Part shown: one piece after another, positions 50,396 to 58,685 of the stretch
Numbering within the stretch: the stretch's first letter is position 1
Layout: each line of letters starts with the position of its first letter
Source: JARRQJ01 sp963761035
GTDB taxonomy: Bacteria; Pseudomonadota; Gammaproteobacteria; DRLM01
Assembly (NCBI GenBank): GCA_963761035.1
Contig: CAVXFH010000002.1
Location: 1,364,001 to 1,428,000, forward strand
DNA: 64,000 nt
Reading direction: 5' to 3'
Notes under the pieces: model-generated
Told to the model about the DNA's origin: nothing
Database searches by the model: none
What the model saw: the letters and a program-made list of their open reading frames with translations, nothing else
Program-made: the position numbers and the translations under genes

Positions 50396-53300
50396 ATGCA
50401 TCATCGTGCCTTACCATCCTGTTCAGCATTATTGTGCTGTGCCCTGTTTACCACCGCCCTGATGGCCGCACCCGGCGTCGAGAACGTCACGCCGAACTTG
50501 GTCAATTACGGTAAGGGCGGGGAGGTTACGGTCACCTTGCGCGGCGCCGCGCCCTATACACAATTGTCGATCATACCCGGGGGGCCTGTTGTGCAAGGCG
50601 CGGTGGATTTGCCCGCTCCCGCCGAGGACATCGCAATCAACAAAGACGTCACCGTCATCGCCGCGGGAACGGCGGGGATACTGATGATGAACTCAACCAA
50701 CTTACAAATCACCGGCAGTTATCACGACGGCGGCGATTACGGACATATTGCATTGCATGGCGAACAAGTGTTGGCCGCCGACAAAAACGGCCGTCTTATC
50801 CGCGTAGATATACACGACCCGCACCAACCCCGCTTGCAGGGCAGCTTACAACTGGCATCCAAGATTATAGGCTTGAGTTGGCACGGCGCGCATGCCTATC
50901 TGCTGCTTGACAACGGCATGCTGCAAATCGTCGCTACCGAAAACGCGGTCAGGTTGCAATTACTGTCCGCGCCGCATTTAGACGACGCGGCTCTGTCCCT
51001 CACCGATAACGGCAACCAAGTGTTTGTCGCCGCCGGTGAGCACGGTCTACTCATACTCGATGCCAATCACGGCAAACTCATAGGGCGCTATCGCACTACC
51101 GGACCGGCCCTGGATGTGGCCGTGCAACAAGGTCTGGTATTTGTCGCCCAAGGTGAAAACGGCCTGCTGGTGCTGGATGTCAGAACCCCCGCCGCGCCGA
51201 TATGGATCGGCAGTCACGGCAAGCTGGGCGACGTGCAACGGGTGAAGGTGCAATATGATCGCGCCTTGCTGTTCAACCGGCAGGGGCAAGTCACTATGGT
51301 CGACATCAGCCGGCCTGACATGCCCTCCACCTGGGCTACCTTTCCGATCCGTGACACGGTGCGCGCCATCGCCCTGCAAGGTCGGCTAGCACTGGCAGCG
51401 TCAGGGCAACAGCTGCGGCAAATCGACTTTACCGCGCAGCCCCCGCAGATCAGTAACGAAGGGCTGGACGTGGGGCGCGGCGTAAACTTCGGCGGCGAAC
51501 GCCGCGCTTATATAGACGGTAATATCATCTATGTGGCCGATTGGTTCTCGGGGATTCATCTCTATGACATCAGCCACCCCGATCATCCCACGCTGCTCTC
51601 CAGCTTTCACACCCCCGGGTCTGCAAAAGGCATCACCGTACGCAACGGCATCGCCTATGTGGCCGATGACGATCACGGCCTGCAAGTCGTCGACGTCCAC
51701 GATCCGCTGAATCCAAATCTGATCTCTAATCTTGCTACGCCCGGCCTGGCCTATATTCCCAAGCTGGTGGGCGACACCCTGTATCTTGCCGGCCATCGCG
51801 GCGGTTTTCAGATCATCGACATCAAGGACGCCGCTCAGCCGCACCTCATCACCAGCGTGGAAACGCCGGGCATGGCCTGGGGCATCGCCGTCGATGGTGG
51901 AATCGCCTATGTGGCCGACGATCAGGCTGGTCTGTTGCTCATCGACGTGAAGGATTCCGGTAAAACGCGTCTGCTGGGTGATTTCAATCCCGGTGGCCGC
52001 GCCGAGGACGTGGTGGTGCGCGACGGTATCGCCTATGTGAGTTTTTTCGATCAAGGTCTCTATGTGGTGGACGTGCGCGATCCCGCCGCGCCCAAGGAAA
52101 TAGCCCATCTCCTTACCCCGGGCAATGCCCGCGGCATCGCGCTGCAAGGCGACTATCTTTATCTCGCCGATTGGCTAGCGGGGGTGGAGGTCATCGATGT
52201 CCATGATCCGGTACGGCCACAATTGGTGGGCAGCTACGACACGCCCGGCGCGGCCTGGGGCGTGAACGCACAAGGCGAATTTGTCTATGTGATGGATTGG
52301 TGGGGTGGTTTCATGGCCTTGAACATCAAGGACCCCCAACATCCGGTACTCGCCAGCCGCTATCACGAACGGGGCCGAGTGGAGCAGATCGCAGCTCAAG
52401 GTAATTTTCTCTACACCGCCAACGGCAGCGGCGGGCTTCAGGTTTTCGATGACAAGAATCCGCTCAATCCCACCTGGGTGACCGGTGTTGATACCGATCA
52501 TCCCGCCGATCGCATCATGCTCGACAAAAATCTTGTGCTGCTCGACCAGACCAACGGTGTGGTGAGTCTGATCGACATCAAAAATCCCTTTCAATCTTAC
52601 GAGATCGGAGAGCTGAATTTACCGGCAGCGGCAGTGGCTATGGCCATCAAGGGCGACACGGCCTATTTCGCCGTCCCCAAGCTCGGTATCGTCATCGCCG
52701 ATATCAGCGTGCCGCGCTGGCCCAAGGAGGTAGCGCGGTTTATCACACCGGTGACGGACATGTGTCTGGATGGCGATACGCTCTATGTGCTGACGCCGTC
52801 CTCTGTATTGCGCCGCCTGAACGTGAGCGAACCGCGCCATCCTACAATACGCGGTCAGGAAATGCTAAGCCACGACAATACGCTGCTCCGCGCCATGGGT
52901 AGCGCACTGGTGACCTATCAACCACAACAAGGCCTGACGGCATTACACGATCAGGGCGGCAGTATACAACCCTTTGCCAGTTATCCCTTCAAAGGAATCA
53001 TAACCGACATGGCCGCGGTTGATGACAAACTATATGTCACCGTGGCGGACGATGGAGTCTATCTGTTCACTCTCGACGCTAAAAATTTCCACCTGCGGGA
53101 ACACTATCCATTGACATCTCGGGCGACGCGCGTCACGGAGCACAATGGCACGCTCTATTTTGCCGGCGAGAGCGCCATCACCGCCCTCCTCCCGCTGCCG
53201 AACTTCGTGACGGAACAAAAAGGAGCCGACGCTATTACGGTAAAATTTCCACCCTATACCCCGTTGGGCAGCTACGGCTTGATGCTGCGCGCCAATAACG

Positions 53301-53440
53301 GCGATTCATTCATTGATGCCAATGCCCTGCAGGTGGTCATGGCGCGCTTCTCCCGGCCGAAAATTACCCAAGAAGAATTCAAACGCCTCTTGCGTCAGTA
53401 TCGCGCCACAAACCAGGGTCAAGTACAACCCGTCCGATAA
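50396..53440 (+). CDS. Large secreted LVIVD-repeat beta-propeller protein
   Basis: A 1014-residue protein. ATG 50396 gives a signal peptide (to LMA-AP, about residue 24); the upstream frame extension is not conserved-like. An IPT/TIG-like stretch follows (GVENVTPNLVNYGKGGEVTVTLRG), then many ~42-residue repeats of the LVIVD type, e.g. GLQVVDVHDPLNPNLIS, GFQIIDIKDAAQPHLIT, GLYVVDVRDPAAPKEIA, GVEVIDVHDPVRPQLVG, each with YVAD-type strands. At least eight clear copies lie between about residues 370 and 720. LVIVD proteins are extracellular or surface-associated of unknown function. The C-terminus ends in a helical RLLRQYRATNQGQ tail. The next gene, 12 bp on, is an exported YceB-like protein. Confidence 0.85.
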   Translation: MHHRALPSCSALLCCALFTTALMAAPGVENVTPNLVNYGKGGEVTVTLRGAAPYTQLSIIPGGPVVQGAVDLPAPAEDIAINKDVTVIAAGTAGILMMNSTNLQITGSYHDGGDYGHIALHGEQVLAADKNGRLIRVDIHDPHQPRLQGSLQLASKIIGLSWHGAHAYLLLDNGMLQIVATENAVRLQLLSAPHLDDAALSLTDNGNQVFVAAGEHGLLILDANHGKLIGRYRTTGPALDVAVQQGLVFVAQGENGLLVLDVRTPAAPIWIGSHGKLGDVQRVKVQYDRALLFNRQGQVTMVDISRPDMPSTWATFPIRDTVRAIALQGRLALAASGQQLRQIDFTAQPPQISNEGLDVGRGVNFGGERRAYIDGNIIYVADWFSGIHLYDISHPDHPTLLSSFHTPGSAKGITVRNGIAYVADDDHGLQVVDVHDPLNPNLISNLATPGLAYIPKLVGDTLYLAGHRGGFQIIDIKDAAQPHLITSVETPGMAWGIAVDGGIAYVADDQAGLLLIDVKDSGKTRLLGDFNPGGRAEDVVVRDGIAYVSFFDQGLYVVDVRDPAAPKEIAHLLTPGNARGIALQGDYLYLADWLAGVEVIDVHDPVRPQLVGSYDTPGAAWGVNAQGEFVYVMDWWGGFMALNIKDPQHPVLASRYHERGRVEQIAAQGNFLYTANGSGGLQVFDDKNPLNPTWVTGVDTDHPADRIMLDKNLVLLDQTNGVVSLIDIKNPFQSYEIGELNLPAAAVAMAIKGDTAYFAVPKLGIVIADISVPRWPKEVARFITPVTDMCLDGDTLYVLTPSSVLRRLNVSEPRHPTIRGQEMLSHDNTLLRAMGSALVTYQPQQGLTALHDQGGSIQPFASYPFKGIITDMAAVDDKLYVTVADDGVYLFTLDAKNFHLREHYPLTSRATRVTEHNGTLYFAGESAITALLPLPNFVTEQKGADAITVKFPPYTPLGSYGLMLRANNGDSFIDANALQVVMARFSRPKITQEEFKRLLRQYRATNQGQVQPVR

Positions 53441-53452
53441 CAGGCCGTCGCC

Positions 53453-53998
53453 ATGCGCAAACGATCCATTTTCTGGACGATAATAATGATGAGCTGGCTG
53501 ATGCTGTACCCCGTCTACGCCGCGGATATGAATCTCACCATCACCTTGGATCGCGCCGACCTACAGCGCCGCATCGACCGTTTGTTTCCGATTACTCGCG
53601 AAGACGCGTTGGTGACCGTGCGATTGCGGCATCCGCAAGTGATATTGAACGAAGGCAGCGACCGTATCGGTCTGCGCTTACAGATCGACGCCACCGCGGC
53701 CGATCTGTTTTCCGTTTCCGGTCTGGCCAGGGTGGACGGCATATTGCGCTTCACGAGTAAAAGCGGGGAATTCTATCTCGACGACGCCAGTATTGAAGAG
53801 ATGCAATTGGAAAATGTCTCCCCCTTATATCTCGATCAGATTCAACAGATCGCCGACGGCGTAGTTAGGGAGCTGCTGCAGAACCGGCCCATCTATGTAC
53901 TGGGACAAATGGGTGAATCAAAACGCGTCATGGGCAGTGAAATAAAGTCCATTACCGTGCACGACGGTAAACTGATCTTGGAGCTTGCCCTGCCGTAA
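53453..53998 (+). CDS. Exported DUF1439/YceB-like protein
   Basis: A 181-residue protein with a signal peptide cleaved after VYA (no lipobox, unlike YceB lipoprotein of E. coli). The mature part has MNLTITLDRADLQRRIDRLFPITREDALVTVRLRHPQVILNEGSDRIGL and a YLDQIQQIADGVVRELLQNRPIYVLG segment, resembling the DUF1439 lipid-binding-like (SMP/BPI-like) fold. The start is 12 bp after the LVIVD gene stop, so the two are likely one transcript. Function is unknown in this family. Confidence 0.7.
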   Translation: MRKRSIFWTIIMMSWLMLYPVYAADMNLTITLDRADLQRRIDRLFPITREDALVTVRLRHPQVILNEGSDRIGLRLQIDATAADLFSVSGLARVDGILRFTSKSGEFYLDDASIEEMQLENVSPLYLDQIQQIADGVVRELLQNRPIYVLGQMGESKRVMGSEIKSITVHDGKLILELALP

Positions 53999-54012
53999 AG
54001 TTCAACGAAGTA

Positions 54013-54546
54013 TTAACCCGAAACCAAGTAATCGTTCTTCAATTTCACGTAATGCTCCGCCGAATATACAAACCACTTGAGCTCTGTCGCGGTTAATTCA
54101 CGCACCTTGCGCGCGGGACTGCCCAGGTAGAGGTGGCCGCTTTCCAATAATTTGCCTTCCGTCACCAGACTGCCCGCTCCCAACAGCACATGGTCTTGCA
54201 GCACAGCGCCGTCCAAAATGATGGTGCCGATGCCTATCAGGCATTGATTGCCGATGCTGCAACCGTGGATGACGGCGCGGTGGCCGATAGTTACATTGTC
54301 GCCGATGGTCACAGCGCGGCCTTGTGGCAGGTCCGCATAAGGATGGGTGACGTGGACGACGCTGCCGTCCTGGACATTGGTGCAGGCGCCTATACGAATC
54401 GAGTTTACATCGCCGCGGATCACCGTCATGGGCCATATCGAGGAATCATGACCTATTACCACGTCGCCGATAACCGATGCCTGCGAGTCCACATAGGCGG
54501 AATCATCGATATGGGGCCAAGCCGATTTGTAAGTACGCAGCTTCAT
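54013..54546 (-). CDS. Gamma-carbonic anhydrase family protein
   Basis: A 177-residue left-handed beta-helix (hexapeptide repeats such as VIGDVVIGHDSSIWPMTVIRGD, VTIGDNVTIGHRAVIHGCSIGNQCLIGIG). Candidate zinc histidines occur in VVHVTHP, IGHRAV and VIHGCSIG. This is the YrdA/CaiE-like gamma-CA group, 160-180 residues, usually annotated as gamma carbonic anhydrase; many lack proven activity. The start at ATG 54546 gives the family-typical MKLRTYKSAWPHIDDSAYVD; the open frame extends upstream without conservation. It is convergent with the YceB-like gene. Confidence 0.88.
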   Translation of the reverse strand: MKLRTYKSAWPHIDDSAYVDSQASVIGDVVIGHDSSIWPMTVIRGDVNSIRIGACTNVQDGSVVHVTHPYADLPQGRAVTIGDNVTIGHRAVIHGCSIGNQCLIGIGTIILDGAVLQDHVLLGAGSLVTEGKLLESGHLYLGSPARKVRELTATELKWFVYSAEHYVKLKNDYLVSG

Positions 54547-54633
54547 TGTATCCGGCCGTAGGCGTCCGACAATCCCGTTTTGCCAAGTCTCAACTATAAT
54601 CCAGCTGCATCTACAGTCATAGGGTAATCGAGC

Positions 54634-55198
54634 GATGAAAGCCAGCGATTTCAAGAACAGCACCGTGGTCGATATTGGCGGCGTGATTTATATCGCCAAG
54701 GAGGTAACGGTTAAGATGCCATCCTCCTAGGCGCCAATACATATATATATAATGTGAGCCTCCGTAATGTGGTGGCCAAGCACAAGCTGGATCAGACTTT
54801 CCGCGGCGATGACGCAGTGCAAGAGATGGAATTCGCGCACCGACCGATGCAGTCGATCTTTCGCGATGGCGGGAAATGTGCCTTCATAAATCTTGAAAGC
54901 TACGAACAAGACAGTCTGCCCAATGCTCTGTTTGAGCGCGAATTGCCTTATCTTCTGGATGGGATGGAAGGTATAGAGTTGCTGGCCTCGGGCGATGCCG
55001 TCTCGGGGGTCGAGCTGCCCGGGCACGGTGGAGATGGAAATCGCGGTGTGCGCGGGCGATGAAGGGCTCTTCCGCCACCGCCCGCAGTAAGCCCGCTACG
55101 CTGGCTACCGGCTTGGTGATACAGGTGCCGGAGTATTTGGCGCAAGGCGAGGCATTCGCATCAATACCTAAACCGGGAAATTCACATCGTGCGCCTAG
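54634..55198 (+). pseudogene. Decayed elongation factor P-like gene (yeiP/efpL family)
   Basis: Pieces of one EF-P-like protein run through all three frames in the correct order. They are MKASDFKNSTVV...IYIAKEVTVKMPSS (54634 on), then after a frameshift near 54729 GANTYIYNVSLRNVVAKHK...QTF and GDDAVQEMEFAHRP...ESYEQDSLPNAL...GMEGIELLASGDAVSGVELPG, then after a second shift near 55022 TVEMEIAVCAG, then a third near 55058 MKGSSATARSKPATL...VIQVPEYLAQGE, then a fourth near 55150 IRINT*TGKFTSCA*. A nonsense codon (TAA for the expected Glu) occurs in the last piece. The residual KGSSATARSKPATLATGLVIQVPEYL is diagnostic of the EF-P C-terminal domain. At least four frameshifts and one stop make a functional product impossible. 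The gene's normal role is relieving ribosome stalling at proline-rich motifs. Confidence 0.85.
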
Positions 55199-55208
55199 GC
55201 GAACTCCA

Positions 55209-55829
55209 TTAGCCCAGGAAACTGCCGTGAATACCATCCAACACATATTGGACCGCAAGGGCGGCGAGGATCAATCCCAATAAACGACTGATAACATTGG
55301 TGCCGGTCTCACCGAGGAATTTTAAGATGCGTGCGGCAAAGAGCAGGGACGCCAGGGCAATGCCCACTACCACTACCAACAGCACCAGGGTGCCGCCGAA
55401 CACCAGAGGACTCTTTGCGGTGGTGGACATCATCAACACTGTGGTCAAGGCGCCGGGGCCGGCGATGAGGGGAAAGGCCAGTGGGAAGACCGAGATATCC
55501 CGCTTGGTTTCCGCCTCGCGTTGCTCTCGGGTGGTGGTAGAGCGCAGTCCCGACTGGCGGGCAAAAACCATGTCGATAGCCAACAAGAACAACAGTACGC
55601 CGCCGGCGATACGAAAGGCGGGGATGCCGATGCCCAAGGCTTTCAATAAAGGATCGCCGAGGAAATAAAACACCAACAACATACCGCTAGCCAGCAGGGT
55701 ACTATTGATCGCCATCTTGCGTCGATAAACGGGACTGGCTTCAGGAGTCAGGGCGATAAACATCGGGGCCAGCCCCACAGGATCAATAACGATAAATAAC
55801 ACGACAAAGGTATTGAGTAGAATCTCCAT
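55209..55829 (-). CDS. MarC family integral membrane protein
   Basis: A 206-residue protein with about six transmembrane helices: TFVVLFIVIDPVGLAPMFIALTP at the N-terminus, PAFRIAGGVLLFLLAIDMVFAR, and the conserved ISVFPLAFPLIAGPGALTTVLMM. This is MarC/UPF0056; function is unknown (once linked to multiple antibiotic resistance, not supported). The start is the ATG at 55829 (MEILLNTFVV); six residues upstream are probably not translated. It ends 10 bp from the EF-P-like pseudogene. Confidence 0.92.
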   Translation of the reverse strand: MEILLNTFVVLFIVIDPVGLAPMFIALTPEASPVYRRKMAINSTLLASGMLLVFYFLGDPLLKALGIGIPAFRIAGGVLLFLLAIDMVFARQSGLRSTTTREQREAETKRDISVFPLAFPLIAGPGALTTVLMMSTTAKSPLVFGGTLVLLVVVVGIALASLLFAARILKFLGETGTNVISRLLGLILAALAVQYVLDGIHGSFLG

Positions 55830-56389
55830 GGAAATACACTCTAGCACGGCATCGCCGTTTTAAGCTCGACATTCTCTGAGAAAGCGATTTGCGACAATAT
55901 TGACACAAGAATAAGCAAAAATAGGCCACGCTTCTCTACTATGGTCAATCGCCCCCGCAGAGCATCTTATGAAATCACCGCGAGACAAAAAATTACCTCG
56001 CCTTCGTTATATGGTAGATCTGGTACTGAGCAAGCGTGCCCAAGGTCTAACCGCTGTAACACAGCTCGCTCGATGATATGGTGCCGCATGCCGATCTGAT
56101 CATTGTAGGAACGGCGGAGGAAGTGCGCAGCGAGTTCGGGAAATGCAGACTCAACGCCCGGGAAAGCGGTAACCCTTATCTGTTATCGCGGGATCGAGCC
56201 TATTGGAAGCTTAATTGCAATTTCCAAAAAAAGCGATAGCGCTATCCGACTTCGAGCGCACGCATACGGAAAAGGGGAGATCAAGGATTTTCCCGCCAAA
56301 GGAAGGTCAAGATTGGCTACGGCCGGCTCTCATCGCGCTCGTCCGCAAAGATAACGGAGGGCTAAAAGGAAATATCAACCATCACCACG
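55830..56389. other. Gene-poor stretch with short orphan frames, possibly decayed DNA
   Basis: About 560 bp between the MarC start and slyD. Two short frames look coding-like but unplaceable: 35 residues from 55970 (KSPRDKKLPRLRYMVDLVLSKRAQ) and, offset by one base, 53 residues from 56079 (VPHADLIIVGTAEEVRSEFG). Their different frames and abrupt ends suggest remnants of one gene broken by frameshift. Neither has a ribosome-binding site and I could not name a family. Confidence 0.35.
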
Positions 56390-56872
56390 TCAGTGATGAT
56401 GATCTCCGGGACCGTGTACATGACCGTGGCTCAGCTCCTCGCCGCTCGCATCGCGAATCTCTTTGACCGTTACGTCGAAATGCAGCGTGACGCCGGCAAG
56501 GGGATGATTACCGTCGATAGTTACGTTATCCGCATCCACGCTCACCACCGTCACCACCCGTGGCCCCGATTCGCTCATGGCATGAAACTGCATGCCTACC
56601 TGGATATCGTCCTCGGTGTCGAATTGAGAACGGGGCAGCTCCTGCACCAAACCTTCATCTCTCGCGCCGTAACCCTTATCCGGGGCGATCACCGCATTAA
56701 CCTGATCGCCTATTGATTTGCCCTCAAGCGCCGCTTCCAGGCCCGGTACGATATTGCCGATGCCGTGAATATAATCAAAACAACCCTTGCCACGGGAACT
56801 GTCCAGTTCCGTTCCCTGGGCATCGGTGAGGGTATAATCTATGGAAATGACTTTGTGTTTGACAACTTGCAT
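56390..56872 (-). CDS. slyD: FKBP-type peptidyl-prolyl isomerase, SlyD-like
   Basis: A 160-residue SlyD. MQVVKHKVISIDYTLTDAQGTELDSS at the start, FDYIHGIGNIVPGLEAALEGKSIGDQVNAVIAP (FKBP domain), an insert-in-flap domain around DTEDDIQVGMQFHA, and a short histidine-rich tail (HGHVHGPGDHHH) that binds nickel or zinc. The E. coli tail is longer and Cys-rich, so metal capacity may be lower here. ATG 56872 has GAGGGG upstream; the frame's additional start is not conserved. Prolyl isomerase and chaperone, also metallochaperone for hydrogenase where present. Confidence 0.93.
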   Translation of the reverse strand: MQVVKHKVISIDYTLTDAQGTELDSSRGKGCFDYIHGIGNIVPGLEAALEGKSIGDQVNAVIAPDKGYGARDEGLVQELPRSQFDTEDDIQVGMQFHAMSESGPRVVTVVSVDADNVTIDGNHPLAGVTLHFDVTVKEIRDASGEELSHGHVHGPGDHHH

Positions 56873-56973
56873 TGAAATCCCCTCGCGACGATACAATTTT
56901 CCGCAAGTCTACCTCCTTATAACCGGGAGGCCAAGCCGCCTGCTGGAAATCGCCGCTTAAATGCATACCTGCT

Positions 56974-57297
56974 ATGAATAAATATGGAGATGTACAAAAA
57001 ATTACACTTCTGTGTGAAGACGCCGCACAGGGCAATGCCCGTGCTCAGCGACTGCTGGCTTTGCGTTATTGGCGCGGACGCGGCGTCCCGCAAGACTTCA
57101 AACTCGCTGCAAGCTGGATGCATAGCGCCGCCGCGCAAGGATTGAGTTTAGCTCAACGGGATTTAGCAGATTTTTATTTGAACGGAATAGGGGTGCGTCA
57201 GGATCCCGCCAAAGCCTTGGAACTCTACCGAGCCGCGGCCTTAAAGGGCGATCCCCTTGCAATAAAATATCTCGCGCTTCAGAAAGAAAAAAATTAA
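56974..57297 (+). CDS. Sel1-repeat (TPR-like) protein
   Basis: A 107-residue protein consisting of two to three Sel1 repeats (for example NARAQRLLALRYWRGRGVPQDFKLAASWMHSAAAQG and LAQRDLADFYLNGIGVRQDPAKALELYRAAALKGDPLA). No signal peptide or membrane segment. Sel1 repeats mediate protein-protein contacts; the partner is not evident. It diverges from slyD. The ribosome-binding site is weak. Confidence 0.8.
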   Translation: MNKYGDVQKITLLCEDAAQGNARAQRLLALRYWRGRGVPQDFKLAASWMHSAAAQGLSLAQRDLADFYLNGIGVRQDPAKALELYRAAALKGDPLAIKYLALQKEKN

Positions 57298-57358
57298 CGG
57301 GGTTCCTAATTCGAGGAGGGCAGTTGATCGCTTCATGCGCGCCGCGAGGGGGAGTGTC

Positions 57359-57670
57359 TCAATCTTCAATGGATTCATCATCGTCTTGCATATATTTATC
57401 GATCAGACGCTTTTCCGCGGGTGTAAGATATTTAGCCTGACACTCGCGCATTTTGTCAGGTGAACACAATATTCCTTTCACGTCCTGTATCCAGGTATCC
57501 AATTGGAGATCGCGGTAACGATAACCGGCAAAGGGGAAATCCAGCCAACCATAACCATCCCGTGCAGCGAACTCTTCCGGGGATATGTCGATAGGAAAGG
57601 TTTCTTTAACACGCCTCTCTGTTTCCTCAGAGGCCAAGGTTCGTTCTTCTGTTTCCGGCACAGTGACCAT
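57359..57670 (-). CDS. Hypothetical acidic protein (103 aa)
   Basis: A 103-residue soluble, acidic protein that I do not recognise. The N-terminal 25 residues are Glu/Thr-rich and probably disordered (PETEERTLASEETERRV), the rest has aromatic-rich WLDFPFAGYRYRDLQLD and ends with charged YMQDDDESIED. One Cys pair (ILCSPDKMREC). It shares its strand with the following coiled-coil/vWA genes but is 112 bp downstream of them. ATG is preceded by AACGGAG-like sequence (GAAACGGAGATGG), making it a plausible gene. Confidence 0.5.
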   Translation of the reverse strand: MVTVPETEERTLASEETERRVKETFPIDISPEEFAARDGYGWLDFPFAGYRYRDLQLDTWIQDVKGILCSPDKMRECQAKYLTPAEKRLIDKYMQDDDESIED

Positions 57671-57782
57671 CTCCGTTTCTTGTCGTTAAATATGGATGTA
57701 ATTTTATATATCAATCCGCCGCGGTTATCAAAGATGAATCGCCGAAATACGCTCTGTGTTTAATTATTACTACAATATGCGG

Positions 57783-58685
57783 TCACTTAAAGTCGGCGAC
57801 TTTGCCGTTGCCGCCAGGCTGGCTAGGTTGATCTCCGATCAATTCGGCCAAATCCAGTTCATCCAGTATTTCCTTATCTTCTAAATCATCATCTTCTAAA
57901 TCATCCGCGGTCGATATAGCGTGGCCACCGATCGTTTCCTTGTCTGCCTGAACCTGATCCGCTGCATGTTTATCGGCGGTTTCGGTAGCCGCTTCTGCGG
58001 CGATCGGTATGGTCACCGTCTCATGCTCGTCCCGCGGCGCACCTGTTTCAACCACTGCAGGAACTACATCGGCAAGTTCGATCTCCCGGCCAGCTTCGCC
58101 TTGATTTGCGTCTCCCACCTTGGCTTTGTTGATCTTTGGTTTATTAAAGGCCGACACATATTCCCGCCCAAGTTGATCCAGTTCATGTTCGGCGGCTTTA
58201 AGTTGTGACGCCAGATTGGCATTTTCGAAGCGCAGCCCTTCAAGCTCCTTGCTCAGGGCCGTGATATCTTTGGACAATCGTTCTACCGCGGCACTGTCCA
58301 TGGGAGGCGCACTCCCGTCTGCGGCGGTAATCAAGGTTTGGTATTGGGTTAATAAATCCTCAATGCGATTATCCAGCTTGCTCAGCACGTCGTGATTGCG
58401 GTTAAAATAGAGATCTATCGCGTCCTGATAGAATTTATTTTGTTTCTTGATAAGTTCATTGGCCTTGCCCAGGGCGTCCACATCGTTGAGTTGGCCGCCG
58501 CCTTTTATCATCCCCGCCAACTTTTCAACTCGCGCCGATTGATTCTCTTTAATGCGGGTCACCAAGGTATTGACCGCGGCCTTGCCGCGACGACGGCGGC
58601 GCAGCGCCTTGCCGCCGATTACCAGCAGCACTACTGCCAATACCAGGCATATCTCCGCCAAAATAATAGTCAAAGTGATGTTCAT
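57783..58685 (-). CDS. Membrane-anchored coiled-coil protein partnered with the vWA gene
   Basis: A 300-residue protein. ATG 58685 overlaps the vWA gene stop (ATGA). An N-terminal transmembrane helix (about residues 5-25) is followed by an Arg-rich stop-transfer (RRRRRGKAA), then long amphipathic helices (LLTQYQTLI; LSKELEGLRFENANLASQLKAAEHELDQLGREYVSAF) typical of a coiled coil, then a disordered acidic C-terminus (ADDLEDDDLEDKEILDELDLAELIG). The topology implies a cytoplasmic tail. No domain was recognised. It is translationally coupled with the vWA protein, indicating a joint function. Confidence 0.65.
   Translation of the reverse strand: MNITLTIILAEICLVLAVVLLVIGGKALRRRRRGKAAVNTLVTRIKENQSARVEKLAGMIKGGGQLNDVDALGKANELIKKQNKFYQDAIDLYFNRNHDVLSKLDNRIEDLLTQYQTLITAADGSAPPMDSAAVERLSKDITALSKELEGLRFENANLASQLKAAEHELDQLGREYVSAFNKPKINKAKVGDANQGEAGREIELADVVPAVVETGAPRDEHETVTIPIAAEAATETADKHAADQVQADKETIGGHAISTADDLEDDDLEDKEILDELDLAELIGDQPSQPGGNGKVADFK

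Noticed and set aside
54884..55258. Minus-strand frame across the EF-P-like pseudogene
   Set aside because: Its opposite strand carries clear EF-P-like fragments, so it is a shadow of the decayed gene.
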